Source: Alphaproteobacteria bacterium
GTDB lineage: Bacteria > Pseudomonadota > Alphaproteobacteria > Rhizobiales > Beijerinckiaceae
Assembly: GCA_016869595.1 (NCBI GenBank)
Contig: VGDT01000021.1
Span: 1 to 51,185, forward strand
DNA: 51,185 nucleotides
Reading direction: 5' to 3'
The notes under the pieces are model-generated. The model ran no database searches. It was not told the origin of the DNA and saw nothing but the letters and a program-made list of their open reading frames with translations. The translations under genes and the position numbers were made by a program. Shown in pieces: positions 28,562 to 36,863 of the stretch (position 1 is the stretch's first letter; the number at the start of each line of letters is the position of its first letter).

Positions 28562-31500
28562 ATGTGCTCAATGATCCTGGCCGAAACGGACGTAGACAAC
28601 GCCCCCATAAATACGCGTCGCTTCGGCGTCGAGGCTCGCGCGCAATTTGGCGCCGAGCTTATTCATAGCGCTTGTCCCGGCCGTGTGCGTATTCGCCATA
28701 TGGGGCTGCGCGGCCGGGCGCCGCTAGCGCGCGCCGTAGAGGGGCGGCTTCGGCGCCTTCCCGGCGTTCTCTATATTCGCGCAAGCGAACTGACGGGTTC
28801 GACTCTCATAGAATTTCAGGGGCCGCTCACAAGCGCGGGTCTGATCCAGGCGCTTGAAGCGGTCGTCGCTGAAGAACCTACGTGGGAGTCGGGCGAGGGC
28901 GGCGCGGCGCCAATAGCGGAACACGCCGCACATGCCGAGACCGCCGACGCGCTCGCCGCGCGACTGGAAACGGACATTGCTCAAGGCTTAACCAAAGAAG
29001 AAGCCACGGCAAGGTTGGAGAAATGGGGGCGCAACGAGCTCCGCCGCGCAGAACCGCGCTCGACTGCGAGCATTTTCGCTGAGCAGATGACCAGCCTGCC
29101 CGTCGCCTTGCTCGCTGCATCGGCGGCGGTGTCGCTGGCGACCGGCGGCGTCGCCGACGCGGTGATGATCGCCGCCGTGGTGCTCGTCAACGCCGGGATC
29201 GCCACGGCCACTGAGCGTCAGGCCGATCGCACGATTTCGAGCCTTGCTGGCGAGGAGCTGTCGGACGCCATCGTCATCCGCGATGGCGCGCGACTGGAGA
29301 TTGATGCGCGTGATCTCGCGCCGGGCGACCTCTTGTTGATCGAGCGCGGCGCTTTCGTTGCAGCAGACGCGCGCTTGATCGCCAGCGACGATTTGACGGT
29401 GAACGAATCGCCGCTGACCGGCGAGGCTCAACCCGCGCCCAAAGACGAAAAACTCGTTTTGTCGTTGGACACGGGGGTCCCGGATCGCCGCAATATGGTG
29501 TTTCGCGGAACAGCGGTGACTGGCGGATCCGGCGTGGCGATCGTCACTGCGGTTGGCGCGCACACGGAGATCGGCCGTGTGCAGCAATTGCTCGGCGCGT
29601 TGCGGCCGCCGCCGACTCCCATCCAACGCGAACTCGGCGAAGTTGAGCGCGAACTTGTCGTCATAAACGGGATTATCTGCGCGAGCGTCTTCGCTCTTGG
29701 CCTCTTACGCGGCCACGGGCTTATTCCCACTTTGCGCAGCGCGATCTCGCTTGCGGTGGCTGCAATTCCCGAGGGGCTGCCAGCGGTCGCGACAACAACG
29801 CTCGCCTTGGGCGTGCAGGACATGCGTAAGCGCAAGGTGTTGGTGCGCAAAATCGACGCCGTCGAAACGCTTGGGGCCATTGAAGCAATTGGGCTCGACA
29901 AGACTGGCACACTTACCGAAAATCGCATGGCGACGGTCGGCGTTCATGTGGATGGCGCGGCCTTCGAATTGCGAGACGGGCGCCTCTTGCGCGATGGGGC
30001 GGATGCGCCTGCCGAAACGATCGCTATTGCGCGCCGCCTGTTCGAGGTTGCGACTCTCTGCAGCGACGCCGGCGTAAGGCCTGCGTCAAAAGGCTGGGCG
30101 ATCGACGGCACGCCGACGGAAACCGCGCTGATCGAAGCTGGCGTGGCGATGGGGGTTGATCCTATCGCTCTGCGTCGGTCTGCCTTTACAGTGACGTGCG
30201 TTGCGCGCGGCGAAGGCCGCAAGCGCATGAGCACGCTCCACGAAGCAGGAGATGGTCCGCGCATTCTCTGCGTCAAAGGCGATCCGGTCGAGGTCCTCGA
30301 GCGCTGCGCAACGCTCAGGACCGCTAACGGAGTCATGCCCCTCGATGATGCGGCGCGCAGAGCCACTCTCAAAGCCAATGAACGCATGGCCGGAGACGCG
30401 CTGCGCGTTCTCGGGGTCGCGATCGGCGAAGCCGGTGGCGATCCCCGTAATGAGCGGGATCTCATCTGGCTCGGCCTCGCGGGCATGGCGAATCCTATTC
30501 GGCCGAGCGTCGCTCCGGCGCTCAAACAGCTGCATCGCGCCGGCGTGCGCACGGTGATGATCACCGGCGATCAGAGCGCGACGGCCTTCGCCATCGCGCG
30601 GCGGCTCGATCTCAATGACGGCGGCGAATTGCGCGTGCTCGAAGCCGGGCAGATGGCGAAAATGCAGCCCGAGATGCTCGAGGCGCTGGCGAGGCAGCCG
30701 CAAGTCTTCGCGCGCGTCAGCCCCGTCGATAAGCTCAACATTGTCAAGGCGTTGCAAGGACACGGCCATATCGTCGCGATGACTGGCGATGGCGTCAACG
30801 ACGGCCCCGCCTTGCGGGCCGCGGACGTCGGCATCGCCATGGGGGGAGAGGGCGCCGACGTCGCCCGTCAGGTCGCCGACATCGTGCTCGCCACAGACGA
30901 CATGGACGGCGTCGTCGAGGCCATAAGACTGGGCCGCGCCACATACGCCAATATCCGCAAGGTCCTGCGCTATCTCGTCTCGACTAATGCGTCGGAGACC
31001 ATCGTTATGTTCGGGGCCGCGCTTGTCGGCGGCGAGCCGTTGACGCCGATGCAGCTGCTCTGGCTCAATCTGGCGACCGACGCCCTGCCGGCGATTGCGC
31101 TGGGGGTGGAGCCGCCGGAGCCAGACGTGCTCGATAAGCCGCCGCATGATCCGAAGGCGCCAATTCTGGCGGCGTCCGATTTCCGTCGCGTCCTTCGAGA
31201 GGGATCAGTCATGGGCGCTGCGGCGCTCGCCAGCTACTTCAGTCTTGGCGGCGGGGCGGGCGGCGTACGCGCTAACACTATCACCTTTCATGGCCTGACC
31301 TGCGGCCAGCTGCTCCACAGCCTGTCCTGTCGTTCCGAGCTACGCGGCTTGAGTTCAGAGATTGGCAGGCCCCCCAATGCGGCGCTCTACGGAGGCGTCG
31401 GCGCGACCCTGCTGCTGCAGGCGGGCGTGCAGCTCTTTCCATTCACCCGGCGCCTTTTGGGCCTATCGCCGCTCGGAGCGGGCGATCTATTGCGGATCAG

Positions 31501-31603
31501 CGCAATCGCGCTCGGCAGTTCGCTCGCTAACGATATCATCGGCAGGATTGCGAATCGCGAAGAGGCGCCGCTGCGCGCCAACGGAGAAAGCCATGTCTCC
31601 TGA
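28562..31603 (+). CDS. P2-type (Ca2+-ATPase-like) cation ATPase with N-terminal HMA-like domain
   Basis: A 1013-residue ion pump. Residues 35-100 form a ferredoxin-like HMA-type domain (SACPGRVRIRHMGLRGR, LPGVLYIRASELTGSTLIEF) with no metal-binding CxxC. The pump body has LTGEAQP at 285-291, PEGLP at 403-407, phosphorylation Asp446 in DKTGTLTEN, MITGDQ and TGDGVNDGPAL. Residues that bind Ca2+ in SERCA appear kept: Glu in PEGLP, Asn and Glu in STNASETIVMF, Asn/Thr/Asp in LNLATDALPAIALG. Ca2+ or Mn2+ transport is therefore more likely than copper or zinc. The last 11 bases overlap the MAT-like gene, so they are co-translated. Confidence 0.85.
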   Translation: MCSMILAETDVDNAPINTRRFGVEARAQFGAELIHSACPGRVRIRHMGLRGRAPLARAVEGRLRRLPGVLYIRASELTGSTLIEFQGPLTSAGLIQALEAVVAEEPTWESGEGGAAPIAEHAAHAETADALAARLETDIAQGLTKEEATARLEKWGRNELRRAEPRSTASIFAEQMTSLPVALLAASAAVSLATGGVADAVMIAAVVLVNAGIATATERQADRTISSLAGEELSDAIVIRDGARLEIDARDLAPGDLLLIERGAFVAADARLIASDDLTVNESPLTGEAQPAPKDEKLVLSLDTGVPDRRNMVFRGTAVTGGSGVAIVTAVGAHTEIGRVQQLLGALRPPPTPIQRELGEVERELVVINGIICASVFALGLLRGHGLIPTLRSAISLAVAAIPEGLPAVATTTLALGVQDMRKRKVLVRKIDAVETLGAIEAIGLDKTGTLTENRMATVGVHVDGAAFELRDGRLLRDGADAPAETIAIARRLFEVATLCSDAGVRPASKGWAIDGTPTETALIEAGVAMGVDPIALRRSAFTVTCVARGEGRKRMSTLHEAGDGPRILCVKGDPVEVLERCATLRTANGVMPLDDAARRATLKANERMAGDALRVLGVAIGEAGGDPRNERDLIWLGLAGMANPIRPSVAPALKQLHRAGVRTVMITGDQSATAFAIARRLDLNDGGELRVLEAGQMAKMQPEMLEALARQPQVFARVSPVDKLNIVKALQGHGHIVAMTGDGVNDGPALRAADVGIAMGGEGADVARQVADIVLATDDMDGVVEAIRLGRATYANIRKVLRYLVSTNASETIVMFGAALVGGEPLTPMQLLWLNLATDALPAIALGVEPPEPDVLDKPPHDPKAPILAASDFRRVLREGSVMGAAALASYFSLGGGAGGVRANTITFHGLTCGQLLHSLSCRSELRGLSSEIGRPPNAALYGGVGATLLLQAGVQLFPFTRRLLGLSPLGAGDLLRISAIALGSSLANDIIGRIANREEAPLRANGESHVS

Positions 31604-32774
31604 CATGATCTTCACGTCGGAGTCGGTGACGCCGGGGCATCCCGACAAGCTCTGCGATCAGATCAGCGACGCAGCCATCGACGCGCTGCTGCGCGAAGAC
31701 GAGCGCGCGCACGCAGCCGTGGAGTGCGCTTTGGCGACGGGCATTTTGTTTCTTGCCGCACGGTACGCCGCCGACGCGGTCATCGATTTACCCGCGCTTG
31801 CCCGCGCGGTGATGCAAGACGCCGGCTATGCCGCCGGGATTTTCGACGCGCGAAATTGTTCGATTCTGACGAGCTTTGTCGAAATGCCGCTCGACGCGCG
31901 CGAGCCGCCGCTTTTGGAGCTCGACGATGACGAAGCGATCGGCAGGCGCGTCGCGCATGAGCAAGCCAATGTTTTCGGTTACGCCTGCCGCGATACGCCA
32001 GAATTCATGCCGGCGCCGATCAGTCTTGCACATAGAGTCGCGCGAGCGCTTGACGCCGCTCGGCGCAACGGATTTTCCTCGCTTTCGCCTGACGCCAAAA
32101 CGCAAGTGTCCGTGGAGTTTCACGGCGGCCGTCCATCGCGCATTCACGGCGTGTCGCTGACCGTGGCGTTCGATGGCGCGGCGATGGACGAAGACAAGTT
32201 CGAACAATTGCGTGCGATCGCGCTTGATGCTCTTTCTATTGGCAATATGGGGCCGGACGCTCAGACGAAGGTTCAGGTCAACGCCGGCGAACCGTTCGAA
32301 ATTGGAGGTCCCGCGCGTCATGCGGGGCTGACCGGACGCAAGAACGGGATCGACTCCTATGGCGAGATCGCGCGCCAGAGCGGCTCGGCGCTTTCCGGCA
32401 AGGACCCTTCGCGCGTCGAACGCGCCGGCGCCTATGCCGCAAGGCACGCCGCCAAGAACATTGTCGCGGCGGGGCTCGCAGAGCGCTGCGAAGTCCATTT
32501 GGCTTACGCGGCAGGGCAGGCGAAGCCGCTCAGCCTCTCGGTCGAGACTTTCGGCTCCGGGCGTCTTGGGGATGAGAAACTGGCGGGACGGGTCGGGGAG
32601 CTTTTGGATTTCCGGCCTGCTTCGATCGTCCGCCGCTTCGGCTTGCGCACGGCGCCTGCGGCGTCCGGCGCAGCCGGCTTTTATCTTCCGCTTGCGACCT
32701 ACGGACATTTCGGCCGCGCCGATCTCGACCTGCCGTGGGAAGCGACCGACTTCGCCGATGCGCTAAAGAGCTAG
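31593..32774 (+). CDS. Divergent S-adenosylmethionine synthetase paralogue
   Basis: 393 residues, the normal MetK length. It has ESVTPGHPDKLCDQISDAAID, PDAKTQVSVEF, GLTGRKNGIDSYG and SGKDPSRVERAGAYAARHAAKNIVAAGLA, so the fold and much of the active site are present. Differences from canonical MetK: the GAGDQG motif reads AHEQAN, the GDxGLTGRK loop reads RHAGLTGRK, and the QSPDI-type motif near residue 90 is missing. It is thus probably an altered or specialised MAT, not the housekeeping enzyme. Start ATG 31593 overlaps the P-type ATPase; MIFTS at 31605 is an alternative. It is convergent with the next gene, two bases away. Confidence 0.8.
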   Translation: MSPDMIFTSESVTPGHPDKLCDQISDAAIDALLREDERAHAAVECALATGILFLAARYAADAVIDLPALARAVMQDAGYAAGIFDARNCSILTSFVEMPLDAREPPLLELDDDEAIGRRVAHEQANVFGYACRDTPEFMPAPISLAHRVARALDAARRNGFSSLSPDAKTQVSVEFHGGRPSRIHGVSLTVAFDGAAMDEDKFEQLRAIALDALSIGNMGPDAQTKVQVNAGEPFEIGGPARHAGLTGRKNGIDSYGEIARQSGSALSGKDPSRVERAGAYAARHAAKNIVAAGLAERCEVHLAYAAGQAKPLSLSVETFGSGRLGDEKLAGRVGELLDFRPASIVRRFGLRTAPAASGAAGFYLPLATYGHFGRADLDLPWEATDFADALKS

Positions 32775-32776
32775 GC

Positions 32777-33220
32777 CTAATCGCCGTTGTCGCCGTCGCC
32801 GTCGAGCGACCAGATTCCGCCCAGGCGGCTCGCATACCAGAGCAGCGTGATCGCCGGCGGCCAGACGCGTTCCTTCGACATCTGCCAGAGCGCCGCGGCA
32901 AAGAGCGCGAGCGCCGCGACGATCTTCGGGTCGATCGAAATTTCAGCGGTTTCGCGCGTGATCTGCGGCGCTTCCCCGACGACAAACAGACGCGCTTCCT
33001 GCGCCGCGACGCCGATGCGCGCCAAGGGACCGCTGTGCTGGATGAGAATGCTGCCCGTCATCGGCGCCACTTCGACGGCGCGAACGCCGGCGATGGCCGA
33101 AAGGGCTTTTGACACTGAGGCGAAGTAAACGGCGTCGCCGCGACGGTCGGCGATGCGCAGCCGCGCCCGGCCCGGCATGGCGTGGGCGACTTGCGCCAAA
33201 GGCAGAATCGCGTCGCCCAT
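32777..33220 (-). CDS. Membrane protein with HMA-like domain
   Basis: 147 residues. Residues 12-75 (HAMPGRARLRIADRRGD, IAGVRAVEVAPMTGSILIQHSGPL) align plainly with the N-terminal domain of the neighbouring P-type ATPase: HxxPGRxR near the start, (L/I)xGV, and GS(T/I)LI...GPL at the end. There is no CxxC. A hydrophobic stretch at about 106-135 would anchor it in the membrane, and it ends DGDGDNGD, an acidic tail that could bind cations. Start at 33220 rather than upstream because the Arg-rich longer frame is a shadow of the preceding gene. Likely partner of the pump. Confidence 0.75.
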   Translation of the reverse strand: MGDAILPLAQVAHAMPGRARLRIADRRGDAVYFASVSKALSAIAGVRAVEVAPMTGSILIQHSGPLARIGVAAQEARLFVVGEAPQITRETAEISIDPKIVAALALFAAALWQMSKERVWPPAITLLWYASRLGGIWSLDGDGDNGD

Positions 33221-33221
33221 T

Positions 33222-33575
33222 TTAAGCGCTCTCGCCCGCCCGCGAGGCGGACGCTTCGCCCGCCGGGGCGCCGCTTTCGGACTTTGAGGCCTTTTCGGAC
33301 TTCGTTTCGCGCTTCGCTTGTGCAGCTTTCGCCTGAGCCGCGGACATTGCCGCCGCAAAAATATCGGCGGCAGCCTCGGTCTTCGCTTCGGCGAAGAGAT
33401 CCTCGGCGGCTTCGGCGAGCTCCGCGCCCTGCACGCGCGCCTCATGATAGGCCATCATCGCGGCTTTCAGCGCCGCTTTAGCGACCGGGCGAACGCGCTG
33501 CGTTCCCTGACGGTTGAGGAGCAAAACGGCGGCGTCCCCTGTCAGAGCGCCCAATGCAAATCCCAAGGGTTTCAT
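33222..33575 (-). CDS. Small Ala/Lys-rich protein, PacL/DUF5132-like
   Basis: 117 residues. A short hydrophobic N-terminus (KPLGFALGALTGDAAVLL) is followed by RVRPVAKAALKAAMMAYHEAR and an acidic-basic helix (ELAEAAEDLFAEAKTEAA) and a low-complexity KSEKASKSE end. The pattern of membrane-dipping start plus 'RP(V/L)AKxxLKxx' and an amphipathic Ala/Glu helix recalls DUF5132 and mycobacterial DUF1490 (PacL) partners of P-type ATPases. This is a resemblance by eye, not a proven homology. It is one base from the HMA-like gene and probably in one operon. No metal-binding motif is seen. Confidence 0.6.
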   Translation of the reverse strand: MKPLGFALGALTGDAAVLLLNRQGTQRVRPVAKAALKAAMMAYHEARVQGAELAEAAEDLFAEAKTEAAADIFAAAMSAAQAKAAQAKRETKSEKASKSESGAPAGEASASRAGESA

Positions 33576-33793
33576 CACTTCGACTCCGTCCGATCCGCTC
33601 CATGGTCCGCGCCAGGAAGCCAAAGCGGCGACGCAGGAACGTCCTCATTATGCAACGATTGATGCATCCGCGAAAAGCCCACGTAGTGTTAGGCGCGTCA
33701 CATCATTGTAATATGGCGCGTTCCTATGAGCTGCGGCTGTGCGGAGCATTCCCAGCCGAGAACCCTCGATTCTCCAAAAGCGCCACAAGAGCC

Positions 33794-34807
33794 ATGACCG
33801 TAATGTCCCGTATACTGACGCCTAACGACGCGCGGCCGGCGAACCAAAATGGCCAAGCGTTGCAGAACTATCTCGTGACGTCCGTTCCTGTGGCCGGGTG
33901 GTGGGAGAGGGCTGGCGAAGCGCGGGCGCGGTTCATCGGGCAACGATTTGAGGACGCCTCGCATGTTTTCGTGCTTTGCGAAGACAGCCGCCTCGTCGGG
34001 GTCGTCGCCATACGGGATCTTCTTGGCGCGGCCGAAACGACGTCGGTGCAGGACATCGCACGCGCGGCTGAGCCCTATAGCGTTTCCCTTGACGTCGATC
34101 GCGAAGATGCGGCGAGCGTCGCCATTCGCTCAGGGCTTTCGATATTGGCGGTCTGCGATGCGGAGGGAAGATTTCTCGGCGCCGTGCCGGCGCGCGCGTT
34201 AATGACGATCTTGCGTGACGAGCACATTGAGGATCTGCATCATATGGCGGGCATTCTCGGCAAGTCGGAGGCCGCGAAAGACGCGCTGACGGCGGCGCCG
34301 CATCGGCGCGCGTTTTATAGATTGCCTTGGCTGCTCGTCGGCATGACGGGCAGCGCCGCGGCGACCGCGATGATGTCGCGCTTTGAAGCCGCGCTGAGCG
34401 CCCATATCGCGGTCGCGTTCTTCATCCCGGCGATCGTCTATCTCGCCGACTCTGTCGGCACGCAATCGGAGGTCGTCGTCGTGCGCGGCCTGTCCCTGAC
34501 CGATTCGGCTCTGCTGCCGCTCTTCGCTGGGGAGCTCGGCACTGGCGCGCTGCTTGGCTCGATGCTTGGCTGTCTCGCCTTCCCAATCGTCTGGTTTTTC
34601 TTTTCGAGCGTCGGCCTCGCCGCGACCGTCGGAATTTCGCTCGCGGTCGCGAGCACGATCGCGACGGCGTTCGGATTTCTGATGCCCTGGTTGTTTGCGA
34701 GGCTCGGCTATGACGCGGCGCTCGGCTCCGGCCCGGTCGCCACCGTGGTGCAGGACACCTTCTCGCTCATGACCTATTTCGTTGTCGCCTCCTGGCTCGT
34801 GTTCTGA
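33794..34807 (+). CDS. MgtE-type divalent-cation transporter without the N domain
   Basis: MgtE channels import Mg2+. The 338-residue protein starts at ATG 33794, has a CBS-domain pair at about 45-150 (SRLVGVVAIRDLL, GRFLGAVPARALM), a linker helix, and a five-helix membrane domain from about 180. The family motif appears as IVYLADSVGTQSEVVVVRGLS, and GSGPVATVVQDTFSLMTYF retains the Asp of the ion path. The regulatory N domain of Thermus MgtE is absent. It is divergent from the PacL-like/HMA-like pair and convergent with the GH42 gene. Confidence 0.8.
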   Translation: MTVMSRILTPNDARPANQNGQALQNYLVTSVPVAGWWERAGEARARFIGQRFEDASHVFVLCEDSRLVGVVAIRDLLGAAETTSVQDIARAAEPYSVSLDVDREDAASVAIRSGLSILAVCDAEGRFLGAVPARALMTILRDEHIEDLHHMAGILGKSEAAKDALTAAPHRRAFYRLPWLLVGMTGSAAATAMMSRFEAALSAHIAVAFFIPAIVYLADSVGTQSEVVVVRGLSLTDSALLPLFAGELGTGALLGSMLGCLAFPIVWFFFSSVGLAATVGISLAVASTIATAFGFLMPWLFARLGYDAALGSGPVATVVQDTFSLMTYFVVASWLVF

Positions 34808-34818
34808 GCCGCGCGCAA

Positions 34819-36777
34819 TCAATCGCAGCGCCTGAAGGCGGCGACGCCGCAAGGTTCGAGTAAGCGCTCGCCGAGCAACAAAGTTTCTTCGCCGATGAGG
34901 GCCGAGATATCCGTTGTCTCGGCACCGTAATTGAAGATATAGCGCATCGCGCCATTGTCGCGGATGCGAATGTCCTCCGGAAGATCGAGCGTTGGTATTC
35001 GAGCGGCCTGGAAAATGCGACGCAGGACGCTCTTCAGCAATTCTTCATCGGGCCAGCCAGAAAGATAGAAAACATTGTCGCGTCGCGCGAGCGCAATTTT
35101 GCCGTCATCGGATGTCAGCTCGCGCTCAACGTTCTCGCCGACAATCAAAAATTCGCGCCACCTCACAAAGGCGCCAAATTCCGAGACCGGAACTCGTGCG
35201 CCGGAACGAAGGCTCTCCACTCGTTTAACGCGAATATCGATGAGGCTTCGCAGAACTCCGGGAGGCAAATCGGCGGGAATTTGAAAGTCGGCGGTCTTCG
35301 ATCCGGCGCGCGGACCAAGCAGTATCGTCGCGCCGCTTTTCGCCAGCGCCTCTGTGAACTCCTGCGAGGGCGCAAAGAGTGCGGGGACGACGATCAGCTT
35401 GCATTCGGCGACCGCCGCCGCCGTCGGCGGAACGACGTCGATGGAAAGGCCCGCGCGCCGCAGACCCCGATAGATGGACAGCACAAGATCGAAATAGGAA
35501 AAGTCTTGGCCTTGCGGTTCAATGCGCCACGCCCAGGCGCTTTCATAGTCGAAGATTAGCGCGACCGGCGCGCGGACTGTTTCGACTCGCGCATCGAGTG
35601 CGGCGAGCTCTTTCGAGATGCGGACGACGGCGTGATAGCCCTCATTCGGTGCGGCGTTCGGCAGCAGCAACCCTTCATGCATCTGTTCTTGCGCGAAGGG
35701 CGCCTGCCGCCAGCGGAAATAGCTCACCGTCTCCGCGCCGGCCGCAAAGGCCTCAAAAGTCCAGAGCCGCACCGCGCCTTCAGCGGGAGCGGGATTCCAT
35801 GGCGCCCAATTCACCGGACCCGGCTGCTGTTCCATCACCTGCCATCTGCCGCGCCCGCAAGCGCGGTAGAGGTCATGATGAAACGCCTGAAAGTCGGGAT
35901 CGCCGACGCGCATGTAGCGCAGCTTAAAGTCATCGCCGTGAGATGAACGCTCAAGAAAGCCGAGCGGGTAGCTGTCCCAGGCGACGAGGTCGAGGTCATC
36001 TGAAAGCGCGTAATGGTCAAAGTCGACGAATGACCCCATGAAATTGTGAAGGATCGTCGCGCCCGGGGCATGACGTCGGATGATCTGAGCATGGCGCCGG
36101 TTGAAGGCGATGACTTGATCTGACGAAAAACGCTGGAAATCCATCAGATGCGATGGATTGGCCTCGGTGACGGTCAAATTGGGCAGCTCGATTTCGTCGA
36201 AGCTTCGATATTCCATCGACCAGAAAACATTGCCCCATGCTGTGTTCAGCATTTCGATGGAACGGTATTTGGCCTCGCACCATTTGCGAAACGCCCGCAG
36301 CGCCGACGGCGAATAGCTCAGCACAGTGTCATGGCAGCCATATTCATTGTCGGTTTGCCACGCGGCTATAGCAGGATGCCCGCCAAAAGCGTGCGCCAGA
36401 CGCTCGACGATGCGCTCGCATTCTTGGGCATAGCCTTCGTGGCTGAAACAGTAATGCCGGCGTGAACCGAATTTGCGGGCCCGTCCCTCGGCGTCGAGCG
36501 CGGCCATATCTGGCATCTTGTCGACCAGCCATTTCGGCGGCGTCGCCGTTGGCGTTCCCAGCACGATCTTGAGGCCTGCGTGATCGAGTGCATCGATGGC
36601 GCGGCCTAGCCAAGCGAAATCATAGGCGCCCTCGCCCGGCTCCAGGCGCGACCAGGCGAATTCGCCGATGCGAACGAAGGAAAGACCTATCCCCTTCATC
36701 AGCTCGGCGTCTTCGCGCCAGCGTGACTCCGGCCAATGTTCCGGGTAGTAGCAGACGCCTAGGCGTTGATGTGTCAT
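34819..36777 (-). CDS. Beta-galactosidase, glycoside hydrolase family 42
   Basis: GH42 enzymes hydrolyse beta-galactosides. The 652-residue protein has no signal peptide, so it acts in the cytoplasm. It starts GVCYYPEHWPESRWREDAELM, the family N-terminus; the acid/base Glu145 lies in WQTDNEYG and the likely nucleophile Glu315 in VMEQQPGPVNW. A beta-galactosidase trimerisation domain follows (about 385-580) and a short C-terminal beta domain. It is divergent from galK, with an 86-base shared promoter region, and its product galactose would be the substrate of GalK and GalT. Confidence 0.92.
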   Translation of the reverse strand: MTHQRLGVCYYPEHWPESRWREDAELMKGIGLSFVRIGEFAWSRLEPGEGAYDFAWLGRAIDALDHAGLKIVLGTPTATPPKWLVDKMPDMAALDAEGRARKFGSRRHYCFSHEGYAQECERIVERLAHAFGGHPAIAAWQTDNEYGCHDTVLSYSPSALRAFRKWCEAKYRSIEMLNTAWGNVFWSMEYRSFDEIELPNLTVTEANPSHLMDFQRFSSDQVIAFNRRHAQIIRRHAPGATILHNFMGSFVDFDHYALSDDLDLVAWDSYPLGFLERSSHGDDFKLRYMRVGDPDFQAFHHDLYRACGRGRWQVMEQQPGPVNWAPWNPAPAEGAVRLWTFEAFAAGAETVSYFRWRQAPFAQEQMHEGLLLPNAAPNEGYHAVVRISKELAALDARVETVRAPVALIFDYESAWAWRIEPQGQDFSYFDLVLSIYRGLRRAGLSIDVVPPTAAAVAECKLIVVPALFAPSQEFTEALAKSGATILLGPRAGSKTADFQIPADLPPGVLRSLIDIRVKRVESLRSGARVPVSEFGAFVRWREFLIVGENVERELTSDDGKIALARRDNVFYLSGWPDEELLKSVLRRIFQAARIPTLDLPEDIRIRDNGAMRYIFNYGAETTDISALIGEETLLLGERLLEPCGVAAFRRCD

Positions 36778-36863
36778 GTGTAGATTATCATTTGAATTCC
36801 CTATTGCCGCGATTCGATGCGGCGTCGCCTTGACGGTTTGATGACAATGGGACTGTGGCTGGA

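Noticed and set aside
30086-31147. 353-residue minus-strand frame opposite the P-type ATPase
   Set aside because: No motif, and the plus strand carries all conserved P-type ATPase residues.
33576-33793. Magnesium riboswitch (M-box) before the MgtE gene
   Set aside because: The conserved M-box segments could not be found by eye in this 218-base region.
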